From contig JAMLIC010000081.1 in assembly GCA_023954375.1 (NCBI GenBank), positions 1-33,354 on the forward strand: a DNA stretch of 33,354 bases, read 5' to 3'. This document shows positions 19,909 through 27,846 of this stretch, in pieces. The position numbers and the translations under genes are program-made. Numbering within the stretch: position 1 is the stretch's first letter; each line of letters starts with the position of its first letter. The notes beneath the pieces were generated by a model. The model saw only the letters and a list, made by a program, of their open reading frames with translations. It was not told where the DNA came from and did no database searches. Origin of the DNA: Planctomycetota bacterium. GTDB lineage: Bacteria; Planctomycetota; J058.

Positions 19909-20406
19909 TCACGCTTCGAAGAGGAACGACGACACGCGGTCGGCGAGGGCCGCGAGGACGGGCTCGTTGTGCTCGAGGAGCGGTCGACGCCAGGTCGGCG
20001 CCCGGGCGCCTCCTCGGCACTCGCCGGCCAGGACGGCGCCGATCTCCTCGAGCTCGAGCCTCAGGTCTCGCCTGAGCCGCTCCGGCTCGGAGAGCACGCC
20101 GACGGTGAAGACCCTGCTCGCCAGGTCGCCCGGGACGTTCTCCTCGACGAACCTGCGGCGAGCGTCGACCTGCTCGTCGAAGTCGAGGAGCAGCACGACG
20201 AGCCGCTCCTCGAACCTGCGCATGTCCGAGACGTGGTCCGAGAGGAGGGTCTCGACGACGCTCCGCCACCCTCCGGCCGGGGGCAAGACCTGGATCCTGC
20301 GGAGCGCGATCCCGGGAGCTTCGACGAACCCGTTGGCGAGCTGACGGTTGGCGTCGTCCTCCGGGATCACCACCACGTGAGGCCTGTAGTGGTTGATCCA
20401 GCTCAC
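19909..20406 (-). CDS. ATPase-linked 165-aa protein with TOPRIM-like acidic motifs
   Basis: GTG 20406 overlaps the stop of the upstream ATPase gene in GTGA, so the two are translationally coupled. The protein is 165 aa with no signal peptide. An initial strand PHVVVIPEDDANRQLANGF carries E16, D17 and D18. A second strand RLVVLLLDFDEQ carries the D75-F-D77 pair. This hydrophobic-strand/Glu plus hydrophobic-strand/DxD arrangement is what TOPRIM nucleases use to bind Mg, although the domain would be small. The later blocks SRVFTVGVLSEPERLR, the IGAVLAGECR stretch and LLEHNEP look conserved. I recall similar small proteins encoded beside AAA ATPases in cyanobacteria and others, but cannot name the family. 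Proposed role: effector nuclease or regulator of the ATPase. This is inference. Confidence 0.8.
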   Translation of the reverse strand: MSWINHYRPHVVVIPEDDANRQLANGFVEAPGIALRRIQVLPPAGGWRSVVETLLSDHVSDMRRFEERLVVLLLDFDEQVDARRRFVEENVPGDLASRVFTVGVLSEPERLRRDLRLELEEIGAVLAGECRGGARAPTWRRPLLEHNEPVLAALADRVSSFLFEA

Positions 20407-21515
20407 GCGCCCAGGTCCCCACGCAGCAGGGAGGAGACCAGGTCGCCCGAGTAGCCGACCTCTGCGAGTCGCCGCGCCTCCGTGGGCTCGAAGCGGCTCC
20501 GACGCAGGAGGAGGATGGTGCTCTCGTCCGAGAAGCGCCGGATCGTCTCGGCGTGGTGGGACGTCGCGATCAGCTGGCCGCCGGCCTTGAACGCCCGCCG
20601 GAGCGCATGGACGAAATGACCGACCTCGGTCATGGCCAGATGGTTGTCGGGCTCGTCCCAGAAGGTGAGCAACGGCCCATAGGCCTCGTTGGCGGCGAGC
20701 ACGACGGCGCCGACGAAGAAGCACTTCTCGCCGTCGGAGAGCTGCTCGAAGGACGGGCTGAACTCGGTCCCGCCGTCCTCCGTGCGGAAGCGCACGACGA
20801 TCTGTCGGGCGTCCCTGCCCACGAGCGGGTTCTTGACGTCGAGGAACTCGGGCATGACCGCCCGGAGGTGACTCTCGACCCGCCCGTAGGCCGCGGGGAA
20901 GGCTGCGAGCAGCCCGGCGAAGACGCTGGCGAAGTTCAGGCAGTCCTTGTCGAGGAACAGCGTCTCGCCGCTCGACGCTCCGGTCATCCTGGACGGGACC
21001 GGCGAGACGATGAACATGCGCGCGAGCCAGGTCCTGAACACCGACAGGGGATCGGCGGCGGACTCCTCCTGGATGATCGGCAGCGCGACGAGGTGCCAGT
21101 CCACGCGGAACTGCGCGCGCGAGCTCGCGGGGCGCTGGAGCGCGACCTGGGCGGAGGTCCTGGCGAAGACCTCCTCGCCGGCGGCGGAGAGCCGCTCCTC
21201 GAGCACCCGCAGCTCGTGGAATCGCGGGGGTAGCTCGAGGGCGAGCTGGTACTCGTACGTCACCCCTCCGAGGAGCGCCTCGACCACGAAGCGCATGGGG
21301 ACGTCCTCGCGGCCACGGGTGAAGTCGGACCGGGTCACGAGTCGTCCGACGCGGTTCTCTCCGCGGGCGACGGTCTGCAGCACCTCCAGCACGCGGCCGA
21401 CGGTCGACTTGCCGGCGCCGTTCGCGCCGATGAGGAGGGTCGTCGGGGTGTTCTTCAGGTCGAGGGTGAAGTTCTCCAGGCAGCGGAAGTTGTGGACGTA
21501 GATGCGCTGGATCAT
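20403..21515 (-). CDS. AAA/ABC-type ATPase (AAA_15/AAA_21-like), putative defence ATPase
   Basis: A 370-aa OLD/RecF-like ATPase. ATG 21515 follows GGCAGG. The N-terminus IQRIYVHNFRCLENFTLDL is the classic first strand of this superfamily. Walker A IGANGAGKST occupies 29-38, signature-like FEQLSDGEK lies near 262, Walker B LLTFWDEPDNHL has D287/E288, and the switch motif ATSHHAE has H320. The insert between Walker A and the signature is only ~220 residues without a long coiled coil, unlike SMC or Rad50. Such ATPases pair with TOPRIM, DUF4435 (PARIS AriA/AriB), DUF4276 or RloB-type partners in phage-defence loci. Here the partner is the coupled 165-aa gene. Base composition is less GC-rich than neighbouring genes (see findings), suggesting acquisition. 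Confidence 0.88.
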   Translation of the reverse strand: MIQRIYVHNFRCLENFTLDLKNTPTTLLIGANGAGKSTVGRVLEVLQTVARGENRVGRLVTRSDFTRGREDVPMRFVVEALLGGVTYEYQLALELPPRFHELRVLEERLSAAGEEVFARTSAQVALQRPASSRAQFRVDWHLVALPIIQEESAADPLSVFRTWLARMFIVSPVPSRMTGASSGETLFLDKDCLNFASVFAGLLAAFPAAYGRVESHLRAVMPEFLDVKNPLVGRDARQIVVRFRTEDGGTEFSPSFEQLSDGEKCFFVGAVVLAANEAYGPLLTFWDEPDNHLAMTEVGHFVHALRRAFKAGGQLIATSHHAETIRRFSDESTILLLRRSRFEPTEARRLAEVGYSGDLVSSLLRGDLGA

Positions 21516-21735
21516 GCGACCTGCCCGCTGCGGACCTCAGCGGCTCTTCTCATCTGCATGCTAGCAGAGGGCCGAGCCTCCGCGCTCGACGCTGACTCGG
21601 CGAGAGGGCGGCGGCGACGCGCGCGCGGGTGGCGGTATCGTGGGGGCATGGACGCGGACGAGGGCGGGACGGCGGCTCCACGAGGCGATTCGGAGAGAAA
21701 GGTTCTCGAGCTCTCTCTTCCCTGAAGGAGCCCCC

Positions 21736-23493
21736 GTGGACGACCTGTGGGTGTGGGCGCCGCTCGCCGATCGCGTCGAGGTGGAGGTCGACGGGCGCCG
21801 CCGCGCCTTGAAGCGCGCCGACGACGACGGCCGCTGGACGCTCGGCGCGCCGCTGCCGCCCGGCGCCGACTACGCGTTCTCGCTCGACGGCGGCCCGCCG
21901 CTGCCCGATCCGCGCTCGGCGTGGCAGCCCGCGGGCGTGCACGGGCCGTCGCGGGCGTTCGACCCGGGGGCGTTCCGCTGGACCGACGCCGGCTGGCGGC
22001 CGCCGGCGCTCGAGGACGGGGTGATCTACGAGCTGCACGTGGGCACCTTCACGCCCGAGGGGACGTTCGAGGCCGCGATCGGCCGGCTCGACCACCTCGC
22101 CCGGCTGGGCGTGACCCACGTCGAGCTCCTGCCGATCGCCGAGGCGTCGGGCGAGCGCGGGTGGGGCTACGACGGGGTGGGGCTCTACGCGGCGCACCAC
22201 GCCTACGGCGGGCCGCGTGGCCTCCAGCGGCTCGTCGACGCCTGCCACGCCCGCGGGCTCGCCGTGCTCCTGGACGTCGTCTACAACCACCTCGGCCCCG
22301 AGGGCAACTACCTGCCGCGGTTCGGGCCCTACTTCAGCCGGACCACCTCGACGCCCTGGGGGCCGGCCATGAACCTCGACGGCCCGGGCAGCGCCGCCGT
22401 GCGGCGGTTCCTGTGCGACAACGCGCGGTGGTGGCACGAGGCCTTTCACCTCGACGGCCTGCGCGTCGACGCCGTGCACGCCCTGCACGACGGCTCGCCC
22501 GAGCACCTGATGACGCAGCTCGCGCGGGAGACGGACGACCTCGCGCGCGCGCTCGGGCGGCGGCTCGTCCTGATCGCCGAGACCAACCGCCACGACCCGC
22601 GGACGGTCACGCCGCGGGCGCAGGGCGGGCACGGCTTCGACGCGCAGTGGTGCGACGACCTGCACCACGCGCTCCACGCCGCGCTCACGGGCGAGCGCGC
22701 CGGCTGGTACGAGGACTTCGGCGCCCTCGCGCAGGTCGCGCAGGCGCTCGGACGAGGCTTCGTGCTCGAGCCAGGCACCCCCAGCCCGAAGCGGCGCAAG
22801 CGCGGGCAGAAGGCGCCGCCGCCCGCGACGTGGCCGGCGGCCCCGGGGCACGCGTTCCTCGGCTACCTGCAGGACCACGACCAGGTGGGCAACCGCGCGC
22901 GGGGCGAGCGGCTCCACCACCTCGTCGGCGCCGACCGCGCGCGGGCGGCCGCCGCGCTCGTCCTGTGCGGTCCCGGCGTGCCCATGCTCTTCCAGGGCGA
23001 GGAGTGGGGCGCGACGACGCCGTGGCAGTTCTTCTGCGACCACGGCGACCCCTGGCTGCGGCCGTCGGTGCGCGAGGGGCGCTGGAAGGAGTTCGGCCTG
23101 CCCTGGGGGCTCACCCCGCACGACATGCCCGACCCGCAGGACGCGCGCACGTTCGAGGCGTCGAGGCTGCGCTGGGACGAGCTCGACCGGCCCGAGCAGC
23201 GCGCCTTCCTCGACTGGTACCGCGCGCTCCTGGCCCTGCGCCGGGGGCGCGCCGACCTGCGCGACGGGGTCCTCGACCCGACCGGGGTGACCTTCGACGA
23301 GGCGGCCCGCTGGCTCGTCCTGCGCCGCGCGCGGACGGCGGTGGCCGTGAACCTCGGGCCCTCGGCGCAGGCGGTCCCCCTGCCGGCGCTCCCCGGCGAG
23401 GTGCGGCTGCTGCTCGCCTCGCAGGACGGGGCGCGCCTTGGCGCCGGCGAGGTGCACCTGCCACGCGACGCTGCGGCCGTGGTCGGCAGCTGA
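21736..23493 (+). CDS. treZ: Malto-oligosyltrehalose trehalohydrolase
   Basis: A 585-aa GH13 enzyme that releases trehalose from maltooligosyl-trehalose, the second step of the TreY-TreZ pathway. GTG 21736 is preceded by AAGGAG and starts the N-terminal beta domain (VDDLWVWAPLADRVEVEVDG), giving the usual family length. Family blocks: YELHVGTFTPEGTFEAAI, GWGYDGVGLYA, LLDVVYNHLGPEGNYL, DGLRVDAVHAL with nucleophile D245, LIAETNRHDPR with acid/base E282, LQDHDQVGNR with D382, and MLFQGEEWGATTPWQFFCD, typical of TreZ. An in-frame ATG at 21640 would add 32 Arg-rich residues and is less likely. No treY or treX lies in the window. The upstream 220 bases are divergent to the ATPase gene. Cytoplasmic. 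Confidence 0.95.
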   Translation: MDDLWVWAPLADRVEVEVDGRRRALKRADDDGRWTLGAPLPPGADYAFSLDGGPPLPDPRSAWQPAGVHGPSRAFDPGAFRWTDAGWRPPALEDGVIYELHVGTFTPEGTFEAAIGRLDHLARLGVTHVELLPIAEASGERGWGYDGVGLYAAHHAYGGPRGLQRLVDACHARGLAVLLDVVYNHLGPEGNYLPRFGPYFSRTTSTPWGPAMNLDGPGSAAVRRFLCDNARWWHEAFHLDGLRVDAVHALHDGSPEHLMTQLARETDDLARALGRRLVLIAETNRHDPRTVTPRAQGGHGFDAQWCDDLHHALHAALTGERAGWYEDFGALAQVAQALGRGFVLEPGTPSPKRRKRGQKAPPPATWPAAPGHAFLGYLQDHDQVGNRARGERLHHLVGADRARAAAALVLCGPGVPMLFQGEEWGATTPWQFFCDHGDPWLRPSVREGRWKEFGLPWGLTPHDMPDPQDARTFEASRLRWDELDRPEQRAFLDWYRALLALRRGRADLRDGVLDPTGVTFDEAARWLVLRRARTAVAVNLGPSAQAVPLPALPGEVRLLLASQDGARLGAGEVHLPRDAAAVVGS

Positions 23494-23506
23494 CGCGAGG
23501 CGAGGG

Positions 23507-23516
23507 CTATATATAC
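23507..23516 (+). promoter_or_regulatory. Isolated AT-rich box (TATATATA) ahead of the MNT-HEPN pair
   Basis: CTATATATAC stands out in a background with almost no A/T runs, 10 bases before the ATG of the MNT gene and directly before its GGAGGA ribosome-binding site. If it were a -10 box the transcript would start at or within the Shine-Dalgarno sequence, which is implausible unless the leader is almost absent. An operator recognised by the antitoxin complex is an alternative. The sequence shows only the compositional anomaly. Confidence 0.35.
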
Positions 23517-23526
23517 TCGGAGGAGC

Positions 23527-23919
23527 ATGCGGGACGAGGTCGAGCAGCGCCTCCGCGAGTACTTCGCCGGCCGCGAGGACGTGGTCGCGGCGTATCTGTT
23601 CGGCAGCGTCGCCCGCGACGAGGCGGGCCCCGCGAGCGACGTGGACGTGGGGGTCCTGCTCGGCGCGGCGCCGCCCGCGGGCTTCGCGGGGCTCCGCGTG
23701 CAGCTCGACCTGGAGGCCGCGCTCGAGGCGCTGCTGCGGCGCCCCGTGCAGGTCGTCGTCCTCGACCGCGCGCCGCCGGACCTGGTGCACCGCGTCCTCC
23801 GCGACGGGCGCCTCGTGCTCGAGCGCGACCCCGCCGCGCGCGTGCGCTTCGAGGTGCGCGCGCGCCGGGAGTACTTCGACGTCCTGCCGGCGCTGCTCGA
23901 GTACCGGCGGCTGCGATGA
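23527..23919 (+). CDS. mntA: MNT-domain nucleotidyltransferase antitoxin (MntA-like)
   Basis: A 130-aa minimal nucleotidyltransferase. GGAGGA sits 2-3 bases before ATG 23527. The catalytic motif GSX10DXD is exact: G26-S27, ten residues, D38-V-D40, in the strand LFGSVARDEAGPASDVDVGV. A third acidic strand VQVVVLD follows at about 74-80. Known biology: MntA antitoxins neutralise the partner HEPN toxin by adding AMP residues to its active-site Tyr. The stop overlaps the next start (ATGA), as usual for these pairs. It is cytoplasmic. The pair may stabilise this chromosomal region or act against phage. Codon use is as GC-rich as the neighbours, so there is no sign of recent transfer. Confidence 0.93.
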   Translation: MRDEVEQRLREYFAGREDVVAAYLFGSVARDEAGPASDVDVGVLLGAAPPAGFAGLRVQLDLEAALEALLRRPVQVVVLDRAPPDLVHRVLRDGRLVLERDPAARVRFEVRARREYFDVLPALLEYRRLR

Positions 23920-24329
23920 CGATCGACCCGCTGCTCCTGGCCAAGAAGCTGGCGTTCATCGAGACCTGCCTGCAGGAGCTGCGCACGCTCGCGCGGCCGG
24001 AGCGGCTCGAGGAGGACCTCAAGGAGCGCAGGTTCGTCGAGCACACGCTCCAGCTCGCGATCCAGGGCGCCCTCGACGTCGCCTCCCACCTCGTCTCCGA
24101 GCGACGTCTGGGCGAGCCGGCCACCAACCGCGAGCTCTTCGAGCTCCTCGCCCGCGCCGGGCTCCTCCCGCCCGAGCTGATCGGGCCGCTGCGGGACATG
24201 GTGGGCTTCCGGAACATCCTGGTCCACGGCTACACGGCCGTCGACCTGACCATCGTCCGGGACGTCGTCGAGCACCACCTCGGCGACCTCGACGCCTTCG
24301 TCGCCGCCGCGCGCCGACTCCTCTCCTGA
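23916..24329 (+). CDS. hepT: HEPN toxin of MNT-HEPN system (HepT-like, DUF86)
   Basis: A 137-aa all-helical HEPN-domain RNase of the DUF86/HepT family. ATG 23916 overlaps the antitoxin stop. The catalytic RX4HXY motif is intact: R99-N-I-L-V-H104-G-Y106, within MVGFRNILVHGY. Earlier helices carry the family's FVEHTLQLAIQGALDVASHL. In characterised systems (type VII toxin-antitoxin) the Arg and His cleave RNA, and the Tyr is the site adenylylated by MntA to silence it. All key residues are present in both proteins, so the module looks functional. The 58-base spacer after the gene contains a small CCCTC-TG-GAGGG hairpin directly after the stop, possibly a weak terminator. Confidence 0.94.
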   Translation: MTIDPLLLAKKLAFIETCLQELRTLARPERLEEDLKERRFVEHTLQLAIQGALDVASHLVSERRLGEPATNRELFELLARAGLLPPELIGPLRDMVGFRNILVHGYTAVDLTIVRDVVEHHLGDLDAFVAAARRLLS

Positions 24330-24387
24330 CCCCCCTCTGGAGGGCTGGCTGGCTCCCGGCCGCGCCGGCCGGTAGCCTCGGGCCCCC

Positions 24388-26580
24388 ATGACCCTCACCG
24401 CGCGCGCCTACGGCGGCAGCAAGCAGCTCTCCGTCACCTGTGAGAGCGACCTGGCGGCGATCGACCGCCTCGACCCGGCGCGCTGGGCGGCGACCAGCGT
24501 CCCGATCGCCGACCTCCAGTGCGACCCCGTGTTCCTGAAGGCGGTCGACGCCCAGGGCAAGGGGCGGGTCCGCGTCGCCGACGTGATCGCCGCGCGCGAC
24601 TGGGCCTTCGCCCGCCTGGCCGACCGCCGCGACGTGGGCCGCAAGAGCGACGTCCTGGCGCTGGCGTCGCTCGACACGGCGCAGGAGCCGGGCCGGCTCC
24701 TGCGCAAGGCGGCCGAGCACGTCCTGGCGCAGGTGGGGTCGCCCGGCGCCGACCGGCTGTCGCTCGCGCAGGTGCGGACGTTCATGGCCGGCTACGCGGG
24801 CACGCTCGCCAACGGCGACGGAGTCGTCTGCCCGGGGCTCCTGCCGGAGCCGGAGGCGGCCGCCTACGTGAAGGACGTGCTGGCGGTCCTGCCCGGGGCG
24901 AAGGACGCCAGCGGCCAGCAGGGGATCGGCACGGCCGACCTGGCCCGCTTCCTCGAGGGGGCCGAGGCGTGGCTCGCCTGGCGCCGGCGCGGCGAGGCGT
25001 TCGACGAGGAGGCCCGCGCGGCCGCGGCGCTCGTCGACGGCCTGGCGCCCAAGGTCGACGCGTTCTTCCTCCTCTGCGACCTCGCGCGCCACCAGGGCGC
25101 GCCGCCCGAGGCGCCGAAGCTCGAGGGCGAGCCCGACGCGGCGGCGATCGAGCGCCACCTGGCCCTTGCCCCGCTCGCGCCGCCCGACCCGGCCGGCGCC
25201 CTGCGCCTCGACGACGGCGTGAACCCTGCCTACCGCGAGCGGCTCGACGCCCTGCGCGCCGGCGCCGGCCGGGTCCTCGGCGCGGCGCCCGGCGAGCTCA
25301 CGCGGGCGACCTGGGCGCAGGTGCGCGCGGCGTTCGACGACCTCCGCGCCTGGCAGGCGTCGCGCCCGCCGGAGCCGTTCGAGCGGCTCGACGTCGAGCG
25401 GCTCAAGGCCATGCTCACGAGCCCGACGATCGAGCGGGTGCGTCACTTCATCGCGCTCGACGCGGCCGCCGCCGGCGAGGTCGCGCAGGTGCAGGCGCTC
25501 GAGCGGCTCGTCCTGCACCAGCGCTGGCTGCTCGAGCTGGCGGCGAACGTCGTCAACTTCTCCGCGCTCTACCACCCCGAGCGCCGCGCGCTCGTCGAGC
25601 GCGGCTCGCTCGTGATCGACGGGCGGCGGCTCGAGCTGTGCGTCAAGGTCGACGACCGCGCCGCCCACAAGAAGGTCGCCGCCGACAGCCTGATCTTCCT
25701 CGTCTACGCGGCCGTGTCGGGCCGGACCGGCGAGGCGCCGTTCGAGGTCGCGGCCCCGGTGACCACGGGCGAGCGCGGCCGCCTGCGCCCCGGCAAGCGC
25801 GGGCTCTTCGTCGACACGGCCGGGCGCGAGTGGGACGCCGTCGTCGTCGACCTGGTCGAGAACCCGATCAGCGTGCGCGAGGCCGTCCTGGCGCCGTTCC
25901 GGCGCGTGGCCGCGTTCGTGAGCAAGAAGGTCGAGGACCTCGCCGGCTCGAAGCTCGCGAGCGCCGAGTCGAGCACGCAGGGGCAGCTGGGAGACAAGGT
26001 CGACGGCCTGCCCGAGGCAGCGCCCGCGCCCGCGCCCGCGGCGCCGCAGCCGAGCGCCTTCCAGAACACCCTCCTCGTGGGCAGCGTCGCCGTCGCGGCC
26101 CTGGGCTCGGCGACGGCCTACGTGGCCTCGGCGGTGGCCAAGATCAGCCCGCTCGAGCTCGTGGGCGGCCTGGCGAGCGTCGTGGGGCTGATCGCCGCGC
26201 TGAGCGGCTTCCTCGGCTGGCTCAAGCTCCGGCGCCGCGACCTGGGGCTGCTCCTCGAGGCCAACGGCTGGGCCGTGAACGTCCCCCTGCGCGTGACCCG
26301 CCGCGCGGCGAGCCTGTTCACGCGTACGCCGCCCTTCCCGCCCGGCACGCGCCGCGACCTGCGCGAGGAGCGCCTGCCCGACGACTTCGACGAGGCGACG
26401 CTCGCGGCCGCCCGGCGGCGCCGCCGGCGCCGCGTCGCGCTCGTGGTCGCGCTCGCGCTCGTCGGCGCGGCGGTGACGTGGCTGGCGTGGTCGCCCGACC
26501 ACCGCGCGCGGGCCCGGCGCTGGCTGGACCGGGGGCGGGCGCTCGTGGGCGGCGAGGTCGCCCCGGTCACGTCGCGCTGA
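24388..26580 (+). CDS. Large uncharacterised membrane protein, 730 aa
   Basis: A 730-aa protein from ATG 24388. Residues 1-550 are soluble, helical and Ala/Asp/Arg-rich, without Cys motifs or recognised enzymatic signatures. An EF-hand-like loop D-A-Q-G-K-G-R appears near residue 54, but it lacks the full set of calcium ligands. A Pro/Ala linker (~543-556) leads to three hydrophobic helices (~561-585, ~588-612 and ~684-703), with a cytoplasm-like basic segment LKLRRRDLGLLLEANGWAVN between the second and third. I recall this GWAVN-containing segment in long membrane proteins of unknown role in related bacteria, but cannot assign a family. It lies 58 bases downstream of HepT on the same strand. 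Third-position GC supports coding throughout. Confidence 0.8.
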   Translation: MTLTARAYGGSKQLSVTCESDLAAIDRLDPARWAATSVPIADLQCDPVFLKAVDAQGKGRVRVADVIAARDWAFARLADRRDVGRKSDVLALASLDTAQEPGRLLRKAAEHVLAQVGSPGADRLSLAQVRTFMAGYAGTLANGDGVVCPGLLPEPEAAAYVKDVLAVLPGAKDASGQQGIGTADLARFLEGAEAWLAWRRRGEAFDEEARAAAALVDGLAPKVDAFFLLCDLARHQGAPPEAPKLEGEPDAAAIERHLALAPLAPPDPAGALRLDDGVNPAYRERLDALRAGAGRVLGAAPGELTRATWAQVRAAFDDLRAWQASRPPEPFERLDVERLKAMLTSPTIERVRHFIALDAAAAGEVAQVQALERLVLHQRWLLELAANVVNFSALYHPERRALVERGSLVIDGRRLELCVKVDDRAAHKKVAADSLIFLVYAAVSGRTGEAPFEVAAPVTTGERGRLRPGKRGLFVDTAGREWDAVVVDLVENPISVREAVLAPFRRVAAFVSKKVEDLAGSKLASAESSTQGQLGDKVDGLPEAAPAPAPAAPQPSAFQNTLLVGSVAVAALGSATAYVASAVAKISPLELVGGLASVVGLIAALSGFLGWLKLRRRDLGLLLEANGWAVNVPLRVTRRAASLFTRTPPFPPGTRRDLREERLPDDFDEATLAAARRRRRRRVALVVALALVGAAVTWLAWSPDHRARARRWLDRGRALVGGEVAPVTSR

Positions 26581-26655
26581 GAAACGGATCCGAGAACGTC
26601 GTCGCCTGGCGGGTGACGGACTTGCGTCTGGCGCCCGGTGTGCTCTCCTCGGGTC

Positions 26656-27843
26656 ATGATGCGAACCATCGCCGGCCTCGCCCTGGTCCTCCTCTTCGCG
26701 GCCCCCGCCCTGGCGACCGACTTCGCCGTGAAGGCGGGCGACGCGCGCGGCCACCTCTCCGTGCGCCTGCGCAGCGACGGGTGCTTCGACGTGGCCCTGC
26801 GCCTCGCGGACGTCGGCGCCTTCACGGGCGTCGCGAGCGGGACGCTGGCGGGCCTCGAGGGGACGCTCCGCTCCGAGGCGGGGCTGGTGGGCGCCGTGGC
26901 CGGCGTCCGCGCGCGGGAGGGGCGCGTCGCGCTCGCGGTCGACCCGGCCGCGGGCCGCTGCCAGGGGGCCCTCGTCGTCGACGGCGAGAGCCTGCCGTTC
27001 GAGGGCGCGCGGCCGGCGAGCGCGCCGGCGGGCGCGGCCTACGAGGGGTGGCTGCCCTGGGAGAAGCAGGAGACGGTCTGGCGCGCGGCGAGCGCGACCC
27101 CCTACGCGACCTTGCCCGCGATCGGCGGCCGGGGGGTCGGCGGGAGCGTGTGGGACACGCTCCAGGCCCTGCGCCTGCCGCTCCTCGAGCGGACGTTCTC
27201 GACCGCGAGCGACGTCCGCCCGGCGCGCACGAAGATCTTCCACCCCTTCGGGAGCGTGGCCCGCGTGGTCTACGAGCCCGTGGGCGACCACCCCTACACG
27301 GGCCTGTTCGCCAGCGGCGCGCCGGGGATCGCGCGGCTGTCGCTGGCGACCGACGAGAAGAGCTTCATCCCGGGGATCGCCCTCAAGCTCTTCGTCCAGG
27401 GCCGGCCGTCGGTGAACGTCCACGCGATCCCGTCGTTCGACGCGCAGGAGGGCCGCGACTTCTTCCTCCGGGCGCCGACGAACGTGATCCCCGAGCCGAG
27501 CGCGCTGCCGATCAAGCTGTTCGCCCGGCTGGCGTCCCGGATCGCCGACCCGCTGCGCCGGTCGGTCGGCCACCTGGCGGCCGTCGACCTCGCCGGGGCG
27601 ACGGTGAGGGAGCCCGTCGCCCCGGGCCAGGTCCACTTCCGCCCGGCGCAGGTCCGCTTCCCCGCCGGCGGGCGCGACGACTTCAGGACCCAGCTGGCCA
27701 CGATCCCCGAGGGCACGGTGATCTACGCCGTCCACGCGGTGACCAAGGAGGGCGAGGTCCACGTGGGCAACGTGCGCACGACGTCGCGCTTCGTGGCGTC
27801 CGACTGGGGCGACCGCGTCCTGCACTTCCTGCACGCGCGCTGA
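26656..27843 (+). CDS. Secreted protein, faintly catalase-related, 395 aa
   Basis: A 395-aa exported protein. ATG 26656 (or the adjacent ATG 26659) starts a clear signal peptide, MMRTIAGLALVLLFAAPALA, cut before TDF. The first ~120 mature residues form a beta-rich domain. The second part contains IFHPFGSVARVVYEP, the YTGLFASGAPGIARLSLA stretch, PGIALKLFVQGRPSVN, a conserved-looking AIPSFDAQEGRDFF and HLAAVDLAG, ending RFVASDWGDRVLHFLH. The order HPFG / ARLSLA / ALKLFV / PSVN / FF recalls a shortened catalase or allene-oxide-synthase-like haem fold, but the catalytic His and haem Tyr cannot be identified with confidence. The family call is therefore tentative. The gene converges on the ADP-ribosylglycohydrolase gene with 3 bases between stops. 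Confidence 0.72.
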   Translation: MMRTIAGLALVLLFAAPALATDFAVKAGDARGHLSVRLRSDGCFDVALRLADVGAFTGVASGTLAGLEGTLRSEAGLVGAVAGVRAREGRVALAVDPAAGRCQGALVVDGESLPFEGARPASAPAGAAYEGWLPWEKQETVWRAASATPYATLPAIGGRGVGGSVWDTLQALRLPLLERTFSTASDVRPARTKIFHPFGSVARVVYEPVGDHPYTGLFASGAPGIARLSLATDEKSFIPGIALKLFVQGRPSVNVHAIPSFDAQEGRDFFLRAPTNVIPEPSALPIKLFARLASRIADPLRRSVGHLAAVDLAGATVREPVAPGQVHFRPAQVRFPAGGRDDFRTQLATIPEGTVIYAVHAVTKEGEVHVGNVRTTSRFVASDWGDRVLHFLHAR

Positions 27844-27846
27844 TCG

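Noticed and set aside
21649..21725. 25-codon leader peptide ahead of treZ
   Set aside because: It starts with ATG and ends 10 bases before treZ, but has no good ribosome-binding site, no attenuation hairpins and no codon run pointing to regulation.
24019..27834. 1271-codon minus-strand open frame
   Set aside because: It lies antisense to HepT, the 730-aa membrane protein and the secreted protein. Its composition is low-complexity Arg/His/Asp with no domain, as expected from G/C-rich third positions.
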